Of a DNA stretch of 60,292 bases, positions 43,579-55,300 are shown piece after piece. Numbering within the stretch: position 1 is the first letter of the stretch; each line of letters starts with the position of its first letter. Below the pieces are notes generated by a model. The model did not search any database and had not been told where the DNA came from. It saw nothing but the letters and a program-made list of their open reading frames with translations. Source of the stretch: Triparma columacea. Taxonomy: Eukaryota > Sar > Bolidophyceae > Parmales > Triparmaceae. Location of the stretch: positions 4,375 to 64,666 of the forward strand of contig BRYA01000669.1 of assembly GCA_030267965.1 (NCBI GenBank), given 5' to 3'. A program made the translations under genes and the position numbers.

Positions 43579-45761
43579 TTACACCCTAACGATCCCATGT
43601 ACCTCCCTACGGTGAATATCATACTCCTCCCACCCCACCTGGTTCATCCCACACCACTTACATACGATGCTCTCGACTTCGAACCTCCCGCTCTTCGTGT
43701 ACCACCCGTGCCTCCGTTTCCTGACCCCCGGTTTGTTTAGTTCAGACGCCATTTTACAAACCTCCTCACGCTTTGGATTAGGGGTCATTATTTTTACGCC
43801 AGTCGCCACCAGTATAACGTTATCAGGACCCGCGGGTTTTTTGGTAGTGGCACGACGAGGGTAGCCCTGCGACGAATCGGAAGGGGTGTTTAGAAAAGGC
43901 TGCTTTTGACTTCCCTTAAATTGAACTTGCTTTTCATTTCTTGTCCTGTCGTCGTCGTCCACTCTCTCACCTTGACCCTAACGTTGCACCCATCGATACC
44001 GAGTACGGCTTTGAGTAGAGTCGCGTTCATCTTGACGTTGTTGAACAGCTTGTCCGAGAGAATTCCATCATCCGCCTTCACCTGCAACACGTTCCCATCT
44101 CTTAGGAGGAGGTCGAAGAACACAAGCCGCTTACCGAAGGCTCTTATTCTACGTCTACGACCCACGGGACCAGTGAATTCGAACAGGTGCTCGTTCGTCG
44201 ACTCCTCTCCATCCTTCGCTCCCAGCGCCTTGAACTGCGAAGGGTGTGGGTAATGGAAATGTTGAGATTCCTCATATCGTCTCCCTCTCCATCCTTCAAT
44301 TCTTTGTTTCCTCCGTCCCCCAATTCTCACCTCTTCTAAGCACCCAACCCCCCCCCTCCCGCATCTTCCTACATCCCCCCATACATTAGGTGTTCGTTTA
44401 TAAACCTCCTTAACTCTCCTAATAACATCCTCCACATCAACGCCACCAACAACGTCCCAGTTCGTACCTATCGAACATAGTTCATTAACGTATTTAACCT
44501 CATCAGTTATCCCTTCCCCTATCCTCCCTTCATCTCCCCCCTCCTTGAATTCTGGTAAGTCTCTATCCCTGAATACTCTGATTGTTCTCTGCCCGGACCA
44601 GACACCCCAATCCTCACCCTTCCAAACTGAAGTTGAAGAACCGGGCCAGAACATTTGACCCCTTTTAAAAGGCTCACAACACGGACAGCTGCGTAAGTGG
44701 GGGGGGGGGCGATGTTTGTTGAGCCGTTTGTCGTTCTTGCTGTTTGCATTTTTTTTCAGTGTCTCTTCCCCCTACCCTCCTAATATTCTCACCTTACAAC
44801 CCCCTTAACTCTTCCATCCTTTTCCCCTCCTACATGTCTCAACGCTTTCCCAACATCCTCAAAAGTAGTATGCGCATGCATCATAACGACTACAACCTGA
44901 TTACCAAACCTAACAACAACCTCCTCTATTTTTGCGTTAACCGTATACAAGTGTTCAATACCTGAGTAAGGTTTCGGGGTAAACAAACACGCTGAGTACG
45001 ATGAATTCGGTTCAGGGTGTACGTAGGTATCAGGAGGTGAGTGTTGGAGAATAGGATCGAGGGATATTACGTCCCATCCTTTACCTCCGAAAACAGTGGC
45101 TAATACAGCGCCGGTTTTTGGGGTTGTACCGTCGGAGACTACGAGGATAACGTTCTCCCATGTTGGTTTTGTGCGATCGTTGGGGGGGGGGGGGAGGGAC
45201 ATATTTATTGATGTTGAACGGAGAGCGTTTAGACAGGACATTGACTCGGTTATCTCCTTTGCGTTTGGGAAGATTTTTAAGGATGTTAGTAAAGGGGATT
45301 GGGGGAGGTTTAAGTACTGATCGACGTAACGAAGGTGGGGTGACTTGTGGTGGGACTCGGAGGCGGGGAAGAGGGGGATGAAGGAAGGGGAGGGGGGGGA
45401 GGTTGGAGAGGAGGCGTCTGAGAGGTAGCCTTCAACTATGTTTGGATTGGAAAAACCGGGATACAAACCGCTGCGTGAGGCTGAATCTTCTCGCTGTGTG
45501 GGATTGGGGTTCCTTGGGGAGGAGGTGGGGGATGTGGGAGAGGTGGTGTCATCAAGGGAGAGGTTGAAGGCACCTCCTGTGAGGATGCTGGGAGTGGGTT
45601 GGGGCGGGAGAGCGAGTAGCGAAGCGAGTTGGCAACGGGCTGTGTTAGAGGATGGAGGAAGTGCCTGTGCATGATGCTTGCTGCAGCCACCAACAAACAT
45701 CTTCTGTTGTCGCTTTACTGCTCCCGTTTAAACCGATTTCTCACCCTGCTATCCAATTCAT
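43579..45761 (-). CDS. Large hypothetical protein with zinc-binding motifs
   Basis: Five exons: 45761-45745 (17 nt, MNWIAG), 45680-44793, 44688-44331, 44234-43971 and 43914-43579. All join in phase, 620 residues. The N-terminal third is Ser/Pro-rich and probably disordered. A more ordered region has NVILVVSDGTTPKTGAVLAT and QVVVVMMHAHTTFEDVGKAL, followed by CPCCEPFKRGQMFWPG (possible zinc knuckle), then a beta block RRRIRAFGKRLVFFDLLL that recalls an OB fold. The C-terminus has CKWCGMNQVGWEEYDIHRRE, a C2H2-like finger. The combination suggests nucleic-acid binding, but this is an inference. Exon 2 contains an intron-like tail in frame at about 45579-45630. Confidence 0.7.
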
Positions 45762-46221
45762 GAGGGTGGAAGAGATGTCAGACGGTCAGTGTGTGAGACG
45801 GTCAAAAGGAGCGTCAAAAGAAGCCTCTCTTGTATCGGGGATGTCCAAGATGAGGAAGGGGAATACAGGGGATTTGCTGGTTTAGAGTGTTGAAGTGTAA
45901 AATTTGTAAATGCTATATCAGGGATGCAGTTGTAGCACAGTATAATCTCGTATGTTGCTTATTTGGAGAAGAAAAGATGATTTTGATGGACGAAATCTTG
46001 GATCAAAATCAGCAAATCTTCAAAGAGGAGAACAAAATCTCTCAAACAACGTTGCGACCTTATAAATCATCATACGAGATCAGTGTCCCACGGATCGCAC
46101 CAACCAAACCTCAATTTGTCCGCTAAATAGCCCTGTTAGTGATAATCCTCCCCGACCATCAAACTTCTCCTTTCCCTTTGTCCTTTTATACATCATCTAT
46201 ATACACACATCACACACACAC

Positions 46222-47355
46222 ATGCTCACAACAATAAAAACAATGATTCTATCAAGATACGCATCAATAATCATCTTCTTTTTACCAATAACCACAAAAG
46301 CATTCCTCAAAAATGCCCCCCAACTAAAGCCACAAATAAAACCTCCTACACCCCGTGCTACACACCGTACTACACCTTCACATTCCAAACCTACAAACAA
46401 CGACTGCGATTCAAATCCTCCAAACGACGCCGTCAACAAAAACAACAACAGCTCCACATCTCCCTCCCCCCCCTCCTACACCTTCACCCCAATAGGTTCA
46501 ATAACCTCTCCCTACCCTCTCTGCGTCGGTACCCCCCGTCAAGGTTCACTCTCCCCCTCCTCCTCCGCATCTCTCCCTCTAACCCTAAACTCAGGTTCAG
46601 TATCTGGGTTAAGTGACTTCACGCATGTTTGGATCACTTTCGTATTCCACCTTAACACTAAAGGAAGGAGGACTCCTGATAAAATAAAACCACCATCATT
46701 AGGTGGTGCTAAAGTCGGGGTTCTTGCAACTAGGAGTCCACATAGGTATAATAACGTTGGAGTTACTCTTTGTAAGTTAGAGAGTATATCGATAACAAAG
46801 AACAAACCAACGCTGCATTTATCAGGTGTGGATTTAGTAGACGGTACACCTGTTTTGGATGTGAAACCATACGTACCTCATTACGATACTGTTGGTAGCG
46901 GGTTAGAAGGTAGTATGGAGGGGTGTGCTAAAGTACCAAGGTGGATTGAGGAGGGTTTTAAACGCCGTCGTGATGTTGTGTTCGATTACGGGGTTGAGGA
47001 GGGGCTAGATGTAGGGAGGTTGAAGTGTTTTAACGATATGGATGAGTTCAGGAAATGCGTTAAGGAGGTACTATCAGCTGACGTTAGGAGCGGGTACGGG
47101 ACTAAGAAGGTTAGGAAGGGTGGAGCTTTCGCACCCGCCGTTGACGTTAGCGGGGGGGGGAGGTTAACGGATGGAGAGGATGGGGGGGAGGAAGGGAGGG
47201 GGGGAGAGGGGGAGGAGGAAGGGTGGGGAAGGGTTAACACACAACAGATTGATAATGTTATGGTGAGCTTTAGGGTCAGGGAAAGGGAGGGGGAGTGGGG
47301 GGGAAGCGGAGCGCTTGATAAGGTCAAGGTTGTGGGCATGGCACACGTTAAGTGA
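46222..47355 (+). CDS. TrmO/TsaA-like tRNA N6-adenine methyltransferase homologue, plastid leader
   Basis: Single exon, 377 residues. TrmO methylates t6A37 of tRNA. The leader is a signal peptide ending ITTKAFLKN, an xAF-type plastid signal, and then a Thr/Pro/Asn linker. The core holds PIGSITSPYP, GTPRQGSLSP, SGLSDFTHVWITFVFHL, PPSLGGAKVGVLATRSPHRY, NNVGVTLCKLESI, LHLSGVDLVDGTPVLDVKPY and VPHYD. This order is characteristic of the family's beta-barrel SAM-binding domain. A second region after residue 230 (DVGRLKCFNDMDEFRKCV, RVNTQQIDNV) resembles the C-terminal helical part, with acidic inserts. Predicted role: modification of plastid tRNA. Confidence 0.85.
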   Translation: MLTTIKTMILSRYASIIIFFLPITTKAFLKNAPQLKPQIKPPTPRATHRTTPSHSKPTNNDCDSNPPNDAVNKNNNSSTSPSPPSYTFTPIGSITSPYPLCVGTPRQGSLSPSSSASLPLTLNSGSVSGLSDFTHVWITFVFHLNTKGRRTPDKIKPPSLGGAKVGVLATRSPHRYNNVGVTLCKLESISITKNKPTLHLSGVDLVDGTPVLDVKPYVPHYDTVGSGLEGSMEGCAKVPRWIEEGFKRRRDVVFDYGVEEGLDVGRLKCFNDMDEFRKCVKEVLSADVRSGYGTKKVRKGGAFAPAVDVSGGGRLTDGEDGGEEGRGGEGEEEGWGRVNTQQIDNVMVSFRVREREGEWGGSGALDKVKVVGMAHVK

Positions 47356-47450
47356 GCAGAGAGGGGGGCGGGAGGACAGCTATAAATTGGTGTTAATTGG
47401 TGTCGTAGAAATAAAAAATTTATGGTGTTTTTGCCACGATGAGTGAAACC

Positions 47451-48468
47451 CTAAAACCACTCACTCCCAGCGTCGTCCTTCAAATTGACCGCCCAGTTCC
47501 CGTTGCTTGTCTTGATGATCCTCATCCCCTCATCCAAATACATAATCTCAAAGCTTCCAAACGGCAGAGCCCCCCCAGGTCCCTTCAAGTCGATCGGTTT
47601 ATCCTTAACTCGCTGCAGCAACAACGGTAGCCCCTTGCTGTTCCCCTCCGCGTAAACTTGAGCTCCCTCAATCTTCAAGTCAACAGTTCCACCTGAACCC
47701 TCCCTGTCACTCCCTCGGGTTATGACCTTCTGTATAACCCTACCCCCCGTAGACCCTTCGCTTGGCTCACCCCCGATTACCCAGCCCTTTACCCTGTCAG
47801 GTAGAGGGAGACGTCCGGCCCACTTTGGTCTCAGCCACTCGATAACGTTCCTTACCTCGTATGAACCTTTCTGAGAATCGGAGGGACCACCAGCCGAGAT
47901 TACCTCCTGACCAACGCGGCCGAGAGAGGAGGTGGGGGTGCGATCGAGGGAGGTTATGTCGGGGGCGTCAGTGTAGATCAATGTCCACTTTCCTATACAT
48001 GATGTCAGGGAGTAGTCTCTCTGCGTGTTTTGGGGGGAGGTGGGGGGTGTGGACGTGTACAAGTTCATGGGTTTGAGCGACGAGGAGGAGGAGGAAACGA
48101 TGACGACGACGGTGACGACGACGACTTTCCCACCCGCCAACAGCAGTCACTCAGATCTTGATAATTCTCACCTCCTTGGAGCTGACAAGGGACTCGATTA
48201 TACTCTCTGCCTCCCTTCTCACTCCTTTGTTCGCGTTAATACCGAATTTTGTGTCCTCTCCTATCCTAACTAGGTCAGCCTTCTTCAGAAGCAGTTCAGC
48301 CTGGGCTGAATAAGACGATGATGAGGATTTAAGGGCTGTAAGGGTGTGATGTGAAGAAATGTATGGATTGATGGAGAAGGCATTGACAATCGAGGGGTAT
48401 ATGTAGATAAGGATATTCAAGAGGGAGGCTATTTTGAGCATGGTTTTGGTGATGGAGTGGCGAAGCAT
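47451..48468 (-). CDS. Plastid lipid-associated protein / fibrillin-like
   Basis: Two exons, 48468-48172 and 48020-47451, phase 0, 288 residues. The leader is a signal peptide with IVNAFSIN, the plastid xAF motif. Fibrillins are lipocalin-like lipid-binding proteins of plastoglobules and thylakoids. Marks are CIGKWTLIYTDAPDI at the start of the domain, the middle VRNVIEWLRPKWAG, and the C-terminal FEIMYLDEGMRIIKTSNGNW. Helical region AELLLKKADLVRIGED precedes the domain. Tail-to-tail with the TrmO-like gene, 95 bp between stops. The gene is intact. Confidence 0.88.
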
Positions 48469-48787
48469 TTGGATTTTGTTTGGATTCCTGCTTTTAAGAC
48501 GACTTTCTGCTTTGTTTGTGATCTCAACAAGTAATTGGTTACAATGACAGCGAAGATAACCCAGGATTTATAAATGGATTGTTCAGGAGGCGCCTCTCTT
48601 TGTTTTGTTCAGATTTTTTCCTTCTTTTTTTTTGGCCTTCCACTTTCTTTGTGGATTGTGCATCGTTTTGCATCGTGTTGAAGTAAAGCACGCTTGAGAA
48701 TCACGTTCTCAAAGCAGGAGTGAGCACGAACCCACCGCCAAGGCCTATCAACGAAGACAGAAAACCTGACACACCCAAGCACAGTCG
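48469..48787. other. Intergenic divergent region
   Basis: Between a leftward and a rightward gene. A minus-strand frame of 87 codons (48609-48872) overlaps the next gene's start and is rejected. Nothing else seen. Confidence 0.5.
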
Positions 48788-49207
48788 ATGGGCGAGGCAG
48801 CTGTTGACACCACCGACGCATTAGCGACGCTTCATGCGCAGATGCAAGACATGATGCATCACAATAGCACAAGAGTCGCTTTTCTCCTTGCCAGTCCCGG
48901 CAACCGTCGGTCTACAGCAAACGGTGGCTACGACTCTAGTGCCTTTGACAAGATGGTACGCAGTCGCTCATACGCGCCGTTGCTTTCAAAGGGCACTTAT
49001 GAAGTGCTCAATCACCGCGAAGTTAGCAGTCAATTCACGGCCATGGTCAAACTCAACCTTGCAAACGGGTCCACCTGCAAGTACCAGTTTGTCATGAGCC
49101 TCATTCCTCCTGACGTGGAGGATACGAACCCTGCGCTTGCGCCTTACCAGCTCCACCGCGGCCACCCTTCGTGCTGGCGGACAGACAGTGTGATGCCGTC
49201 CTTGTGA
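48788..49207 (+). CDS. Small conserved protein, NTF2-like (DUF4864-type) candidate
   Basis: Single exon, 139 residues. Motifs: VAFLLASPGNRRSTANGGYD, MVRSRSYAPLLSKGTYEVL, FTAMVKLNLANGSTCKYQF, YQLHRGHPSCWRTDSVMP. The last motif, with a conserved Trp-Arg-Thr-Asp, is typical of a small NTF2-like family (DUF4864-like) found in algae, plants and bacteria. The helix-then-curved-sheet pattern fits. No targeting sequence and no known reaction. I am fairly sure of the frame, less of the family name. Confidence 0.7.
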   Translation: MGEAAVDTTDALATLHAQMQDMMHHNSTRVAFLLASPGNRRSTANGGYDSSAFDKMVRSRSYAPLLSKGTYEVLNHREVSSQFTAMVKLNLANGSTCKYQFVMSLIPPDVEDTNPALAPYQLHRGHPSCWRTDSVMPSL

Positions 49208-49380
49208 TTGTCGCTGATTTGGCCGTAAGAATAGTCTGTCGTGGGAGTCGTGCGCTTTCTGACTTCTGGGGTCTTGCCGTGCGGGCCGCGCTGTTAGGGT
49301 TTACCCTCGAACTGTTAAGATAAAATACGTAAAACGTTCACACGTATAGAGAATTTCTCGCTTACACATTTCACAATTCT

Positions 49381-51767
49381 TCACAACTCCGTCAATTGCC
49401 CCAGTACCCTCAACCCATGGCTCACTGCATTTTCCTGGAAGTAAAGTTGCTCCCCCCCGCCCTCCCCCCCCTCCTCATTTGTGCTCGACCTGTTCTGTTT
49501 CTTCTGCCCTCTCGTCCCTGGCTGGTGTTCTTCGTCCCCGTTCACGAAGGATTTCAGCATGCCCACGAACTGTGTAGAGCAAAGCGATGAGGGGAAAGGG
49601 GGTTGGAGGGAGGACTAGGGATTAGAAAAACGAACAGCACGGCGATAAGAGAGGCGTTTCATCTTCACTCGTGGCTTCGCTCCTCACTCTGCTCACTCTG
49701 CCTCACCTCGTCCTCGCTAATATAGTCCCTTTTCCCCTTCCCCAAATCCTGGAAGAGCTTCTCAACCTCCTTCCTTTCCAGGTTGTGCATGGTTGCCATT
49801 GTGTTTGCGAGCTCGCGGAGCGTGATCTTCTTATCGCCGTTATGGTCGAAAGTCCTGAACATTGCCGCGTACTCGCTCTCCTCCTCCCCTGTCGACCAAA
49901 TTTTGTTGCCCGAGTCCGCATCCTTCACCCACGCCAGGATGTTGTCCATATCCTCCTCCTCGGCAAAGGGGAAGAGATGGAGGATGAGCTCGTTCATGGT
50001 GAGTAGGCCGTTCTTGTCCTTGTCGACCTTGTTGAAGAGGGCCAAAGCGGAGTCCTCGAGGCTGGGACAAGTGTTGATGGGTAAATAGGGGGTGGCGGGG
50101 TTAGCAAAGTGGGTTGCAACAAGGTAATGCCAAAGTTTTCACCATAATAGTGTCGCCAACCGCTGCGCCCCTTCGCTTTGGTTTGTCCCTCCCCCCGCCT
50201 CCTCACCTGGTGTTTTTTAGGGAAAGGTAGAATTCGCCGACGTCTATTACGCCGTCGAGGTTAGAATCTACGCCGCTGAAAATTTGCCTTAGAAGCTCCA
50301 AGTCCATCGGCGTACCCCCTGGCGCCGCCATCCCCAGTCCCGAATGAACCTCCTTCTCGTCCTGCTTGGTCGAGGTCGCTTGGGGCCTGTATTGTGTCTT
50401 CACCTTCCTTACTGTCTGTTTCGTTGGAGACAAGGTTTCAGGGGGAACAGGGGAGGAGAAGCGTCCACCCGAAACAATCCCAGTGTGGTCGTTGAATACC
50501 ACCCCCTCTTCAACTGGCGTGCCGAAACCACCGGGGGACATGCCCCCGACACGGACTTTCAAAGCACCACCACCAGTGGCACCTTTGTTGAAAGGCGGGT
50601 GGTTTAGCGTCTTTCTCGGACCGTACTTCGACCTCGAATCCACCTTCACTGTTGAGTGTATCTCCTTGCTTATCGACTTGGTGGAGCGAATGAGTTCGTT
50701 GATTCTTCTGAAGTAGTGCTGGGTTTCGGGGTTGTCCCGAAGGAAGGACATGTATTCCCCCCTGTCAATGGTACCATTGAGGTCTCTGTCAATGTGATCA
50801 AAAATAAATTTCGCAATTCCATGTAGGCTCATTCCGCTCTTGTGATGCTGGTTGCCCGTCATTTTTGCCATCCCCCTGTGGCAGCTGACCATCATCATGT
50901 CAATCTCGTGCTGCGACGAGAGGCGAGCGGAAGGGTTGCGTAAGTCGATAAGTGATAAGGTGTAACACACGTTATTTTTATCTGATTTGATCTCTGATCT
51001 CACCTCGCTCAGTTCGTCGTCTTGGTTCTCGTCGTTGAGGTCGAAGAGTAGCTTCCATTTCATGTTAGTCTTGAGCTTTGAGCAGATGATCAGGGCAGAC
51101 ATTGGCTCCAGCACGTCAACGAGGCCGTTCCTGTCAGTGTCGAAAGTTGTGAACAAGGCAAGCAACACGCCTCTGTTACCGCCGAATATGTGCTTGAATT
51201 GAAGAAATGTTACCCCGGGACTCATGCCCGATTGCTGAGCGCTCTACGAGTGAAGGAGTAAGCGACGAGCAATAACATGTAGTTCCTCCATTCCATCTCG
51301 TCCTGCAACACCATCGGGCTAGTCACCGCTTCTCTTCTCCTTTCCCCACCTTTCCCCATCTCACCTTGTACCTGCTCATGCACCTCATTATGTAGTCGAG
51401 GTCCCTGTTGGTGAAAACTCGGGTGCTGGGCAATATTTGAACGGGACTCGAAGCATCGCCGTCGATTCCGTCGACCATGTACTGAAAAGGGTAAGGAGAA
51501 ACAAGATCGAGGGGGAGGGTGTTAGATATTGGTGCTTGGACTGAGGGGGACGAGGGGTGCGAGGGCGCGCTCGGGCGCGAGGACATGTTTCTGATAGTCT
51601 GATGGGCAGGAGGAGCGAGACGAACAGCCAGCGAGGCTCACAAGGCCAAAAGCACAACCTGCCCTCTCCCCTGAAACCGACCCCCCAACAGCTTGGTAAT
51701 ACCATATCTAACGGGAAGGAAGGCAAAGGAGTTTGCAGCGGCGTACCTTTCCAGCAACCCCTCCCAT
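49381..51767 (-). CDS. Multi-EF-hand calcium-binding protein with possible N-myristoylation start
   Basis: Six exons: 51767-51747 (21 nt, MGGVAGK), 51481-51365, 51234-51004, 50910-50207, 50061-49707 and 49569-49381. All are in phase, 538 residues. Six EF-hand-like loops: DTDRNGLVDVLE, DLNDENQDDELS, DRDLNGTIDRGE, DSNLDGVIDVGE, DKDKNGLLTMNE and DHNGDKKITLRE. Pairs sit near residues 65-115, 160-200 and 330-440; a long Lys/Ser/Pro linker lies between. The start MGGVAGK fits an N-myristoylation signal, as in calcineurin-B-like sensors. If the first exon is wrong, the protein would begin at MSSRPSAPSH (51586). The C-terminus is poly-Gly/Glu then QLYFQENAVSHG. No catalytic domain. Confidence 0.82.
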
Positions 51768-52300
51768 ACTGCTTAAAAAATAAGTGGGATGCGAAGGACG
51801 TGTGGAAAAATGGGGATGGAAAGGATATGCAAGGAAAAGAGCTTAGAGGAAGAGGTTCAGTAAGATTTGGTCTCTTAACAGGATACCCGTTACGCTTCAA
51901 ATTAAATATTTACCAACTCTCCACTTAAGACTCTTATCTACCGTCCCTAACTCTCTCTCTCGCACTCCATTTTCTACGTGGAATATTGGAGCCATTTGAA
52001 CTCCCCTTTCAAGACTTGAATGCCTATTTACGTAATATCAATTGAGATACCTGCCCATCGTCGTCCCCTCAAACCTGCTCACTCCCACTAAATAATATTT
52101 TCAGAATAAGCGCCAATAATACCCTCAAAACCTTTACACAAAATCCCCATCATTTACATTAACCGGAAAGAGGCCAAAATCAAACCCAACAGATTCCACA
52201 GAGCTCCACAAACCTCTCCGCCACCCCCACCCCCTCCGCCCACCCCCGCGAGCACCATCACCTCCCAACACTGTCCAATAACCTTCTTCTGCTTTCCCCT
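51768..52300. other. Intergenic divergent region
   Basis: Promoter region of two divergent genes. A CCAAT-type string occurs near 52273, about 28 bp before the next start. An overlapping leftward frame (51388-51900) has no codon support. Confidence 0.5.
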
Positions 52301-55300
52301 ATGCCTCCTCTCCACCCCCCCTCGAGAGGCACCCTCCTCCTCCTCTCCCTGCTACTGATATTTGCGCCCTTCGCTCAGTCTCAATGCCATAACCTTTGTA
52401 ATGGAAACGGTGTATGTTCAGACGGCGGTAACCAATGTAGTTGCAACGCCGGATGGCATGGAACTGACTGCTCAATAAGAAAATGTCCCGAAGGTGAGGG
52501 GGTATGGGAAGGACGAGGTCCGATAGGTGGCGTCGTTTCCACGAAGCACTACCAAATACTAACCATCGCACATCTCCTACTATCGCTTCACCCCACCCAA
52601 CCAAACCGCAGGTCGTGCTTGGGCAGACACGCCTGATGAAAATGGGAATGCGCATGCCCTCACAGAGTGCAGTGGCCGCGGCCACTGCACTCAGGACGGG
52701 AGCTGCATTTGCCAAGACGGATTCGGGGGGGGAGCGTGCAATATATTGAAATGCCACGACAACTGCAACGGGCACGGACAGTGCATGAGCATGAGGGAAA
52801 CTGCGAGAGAGTATAATGGATTCTCTCTCAACCGCTCGTCCACGTACAACCTTTGGGATGCAGATCAGATATACGGTTGCGTATGCGATCACGGGTTCTC
52901 GGGCTATGACTGCAGTGACCAGATCTGTGATAAGGGGGATGACCCCCGCACCAACACTGGCAATGATGAGACCGTCAAGCTGTTTTGTCAGTGCCAGACA
53001 ACCTGCACTGGCAACTTGGTCCTTCGGTATAAGACCAACACGTTAATACTGCCGCACGATGCAACGACCAACTACTTTGCCCAGGCTCTCATGGGTTTGG
53101 CGTACTCAAAGTCAAATTCTGCAGTCTACTCCGATGGAGCTCCCATCACCGTCTCCTATAGCGCGGGCACCACGGCATGCTCAAACGCTGGAACGACCTC
53201 TACCATCACCTTCAAGAAGGAGACTGGGGCCCTCCCTGCCATGGACATTATGGTGAACCAGCTAAGTTCCAACGGCGGGACGCCTGAGGCGTACTTTAGT
53301 TCCTCCCAGGTTCTAACTTGTGTGTGCGCAGGAGTTTGCGGGGGGAGGTGAGCCAGGCGGCGAGCAACACCCGAAGCGAGTTGGCAGAAATGTTTTATGG
53401 GGAAGCATCGATTTCAACATCCCCCCCGTCCAACCCCCCCCCCCGCTCTTTCTCATTCTCTCTCTCTCCCTCCCTCCCTCCCTCCCAGTTTCGCTCTCGA
53501 GCTCGACCACCACACAACAGGTGATCTTGCCTTTAGCTCAAATGCCGCAGCCGTATCGACGGCTCTGACAAATCTGCATGCTAGCATCAACAAGTTGTTG
53601 ACCAAGAACACTGTTACCGTGACCCAGGCAGGCCAGGTCTGCCAAGATTCCTCAACGACCACAACGACCATTGAGTTCAAGACCGACAGCGGGAACCTCC
53701 CCGCTCTTGGCCTCATCTCGTCCCTGACGGACGGAGGTGCAGTTCCGGCCACCTCCCAGTTGTCGCTCTCTTACGTTCAGCGGGGATCCAAGGAATCTAT
53801 CGTCTGCAACGGTATCGGAACTTGTAATTATGCCGATGGAAAGTGCGACTGCGGCAATTACTATACATTCCAGGACGCCTATGGAGGTTGCGGAGCCCCC
53901 ATCATCAACACATCTTCATGGGTGGGAGTAGAAACTTGCCCCGGGGTCGTCCTTCAGTCCACCCCCGATGTGCTCGTCGATAAACCGAGTTCCCAGCCCA
54001 GGCTCTACTACGCAGTGAACACCAATAGGAGTAAGACTGGCCTGCACTACTACGCCACCCAGGGAGAGACTGCCCGGCCGCCCCAGCTCATTCACAACAT
54101 GACGAACATGACCGCTGGCAGTGTCGCGCTTGATCTCAGCGAGGGCTTCGTCTATTTCGTCGACATGGTCGAGCACAGGATCAAGAGGGCCGGACTTTAC
54201 AACGTCTCCAAGGCCCAACCTTGGGAGCACCCCTACTCGGGGGATTTGGACTTCACCGTGCACCAATTCACGGCCAGTCAAGGAAGCATGCCGAGCGGAA
54301 TCGCCCTAGATTTGAGATGGCACAACAGATACTTGTACTGGACGCTACCGTTGGAGACGAGGCACGGTAAGCAAGGGGGAGGGGCGAGGATTAGGAGATA
54401 ACAGATAAGCACCTTAATGCTAACACAAATCAACCGACCACGTCACTCGCAGGTTACGCCCTTAAAAATCCCAACGTCCAGAATACTTGGTCAGGAATGA
54501 TCAAGAGGTGCCCCTTGGACAAGGGGACCAACTTCTTTTGCGTCGAACAAGATCTCACGGCCACAATCGAGGCCAGGATCGGTAACATGAACAACCCCAG
54601 GGGTATCGCTCTTGACCTCATTAACGAGAAAATGTACTGGGTCGATAGCGGGAACGAGACAGTCGCAGATGGAAAGGTTTGCATGGCGAATCTTGACGGA
54701 AGTTCGGCCTCCGTCCTCATTTCCAAGAATCTCACGGACCCATACAGTATCGCCCTCGACTTAGTCAACTCCCATATGTATATTGGAGAGAGGAGGGACC
54801 AGGGGCAGAACTTCGGGGCGATAGGAAGGGCTAACATCGGTAATAGCACAATCAAGTGGATCATTAGGAGGATCAACGAGGGGTCAACGCCGCACGCCAG
54901 GATCAGCAAACCCGATTATTTGGCTCTCGACATGGACAACGACTACATCATATTTACGGATACTGGAAGGGGGAAGATTTACTATGCGAAGCGGACCGAG
55001 CCAGCAAAAACGAATGGGTTGTATTTGGGGTCATACACGTGAGTGTGGCGAGCGACAAGAGAAAGCGGGTTATGTGAACGAGGGTTGCATGGTCGATGCG
55101 CTCCTTGTGCAGAGATTGCGGCGCATGTTCTTTCAATGCCAGCACTGACGCCCCCCCTCCCCCCACCTCTCTCCCACCCTCTCTTCATCGCAGCTCCCAA
55201 AACCCAATGGGGATCGCCTTCGACCACGGCCACGGCTACCCCGACGCCGGCACAAAGTACTACGACTGCTTCGGCCACGGTAGCTGCGGTGGCTTCGCCA

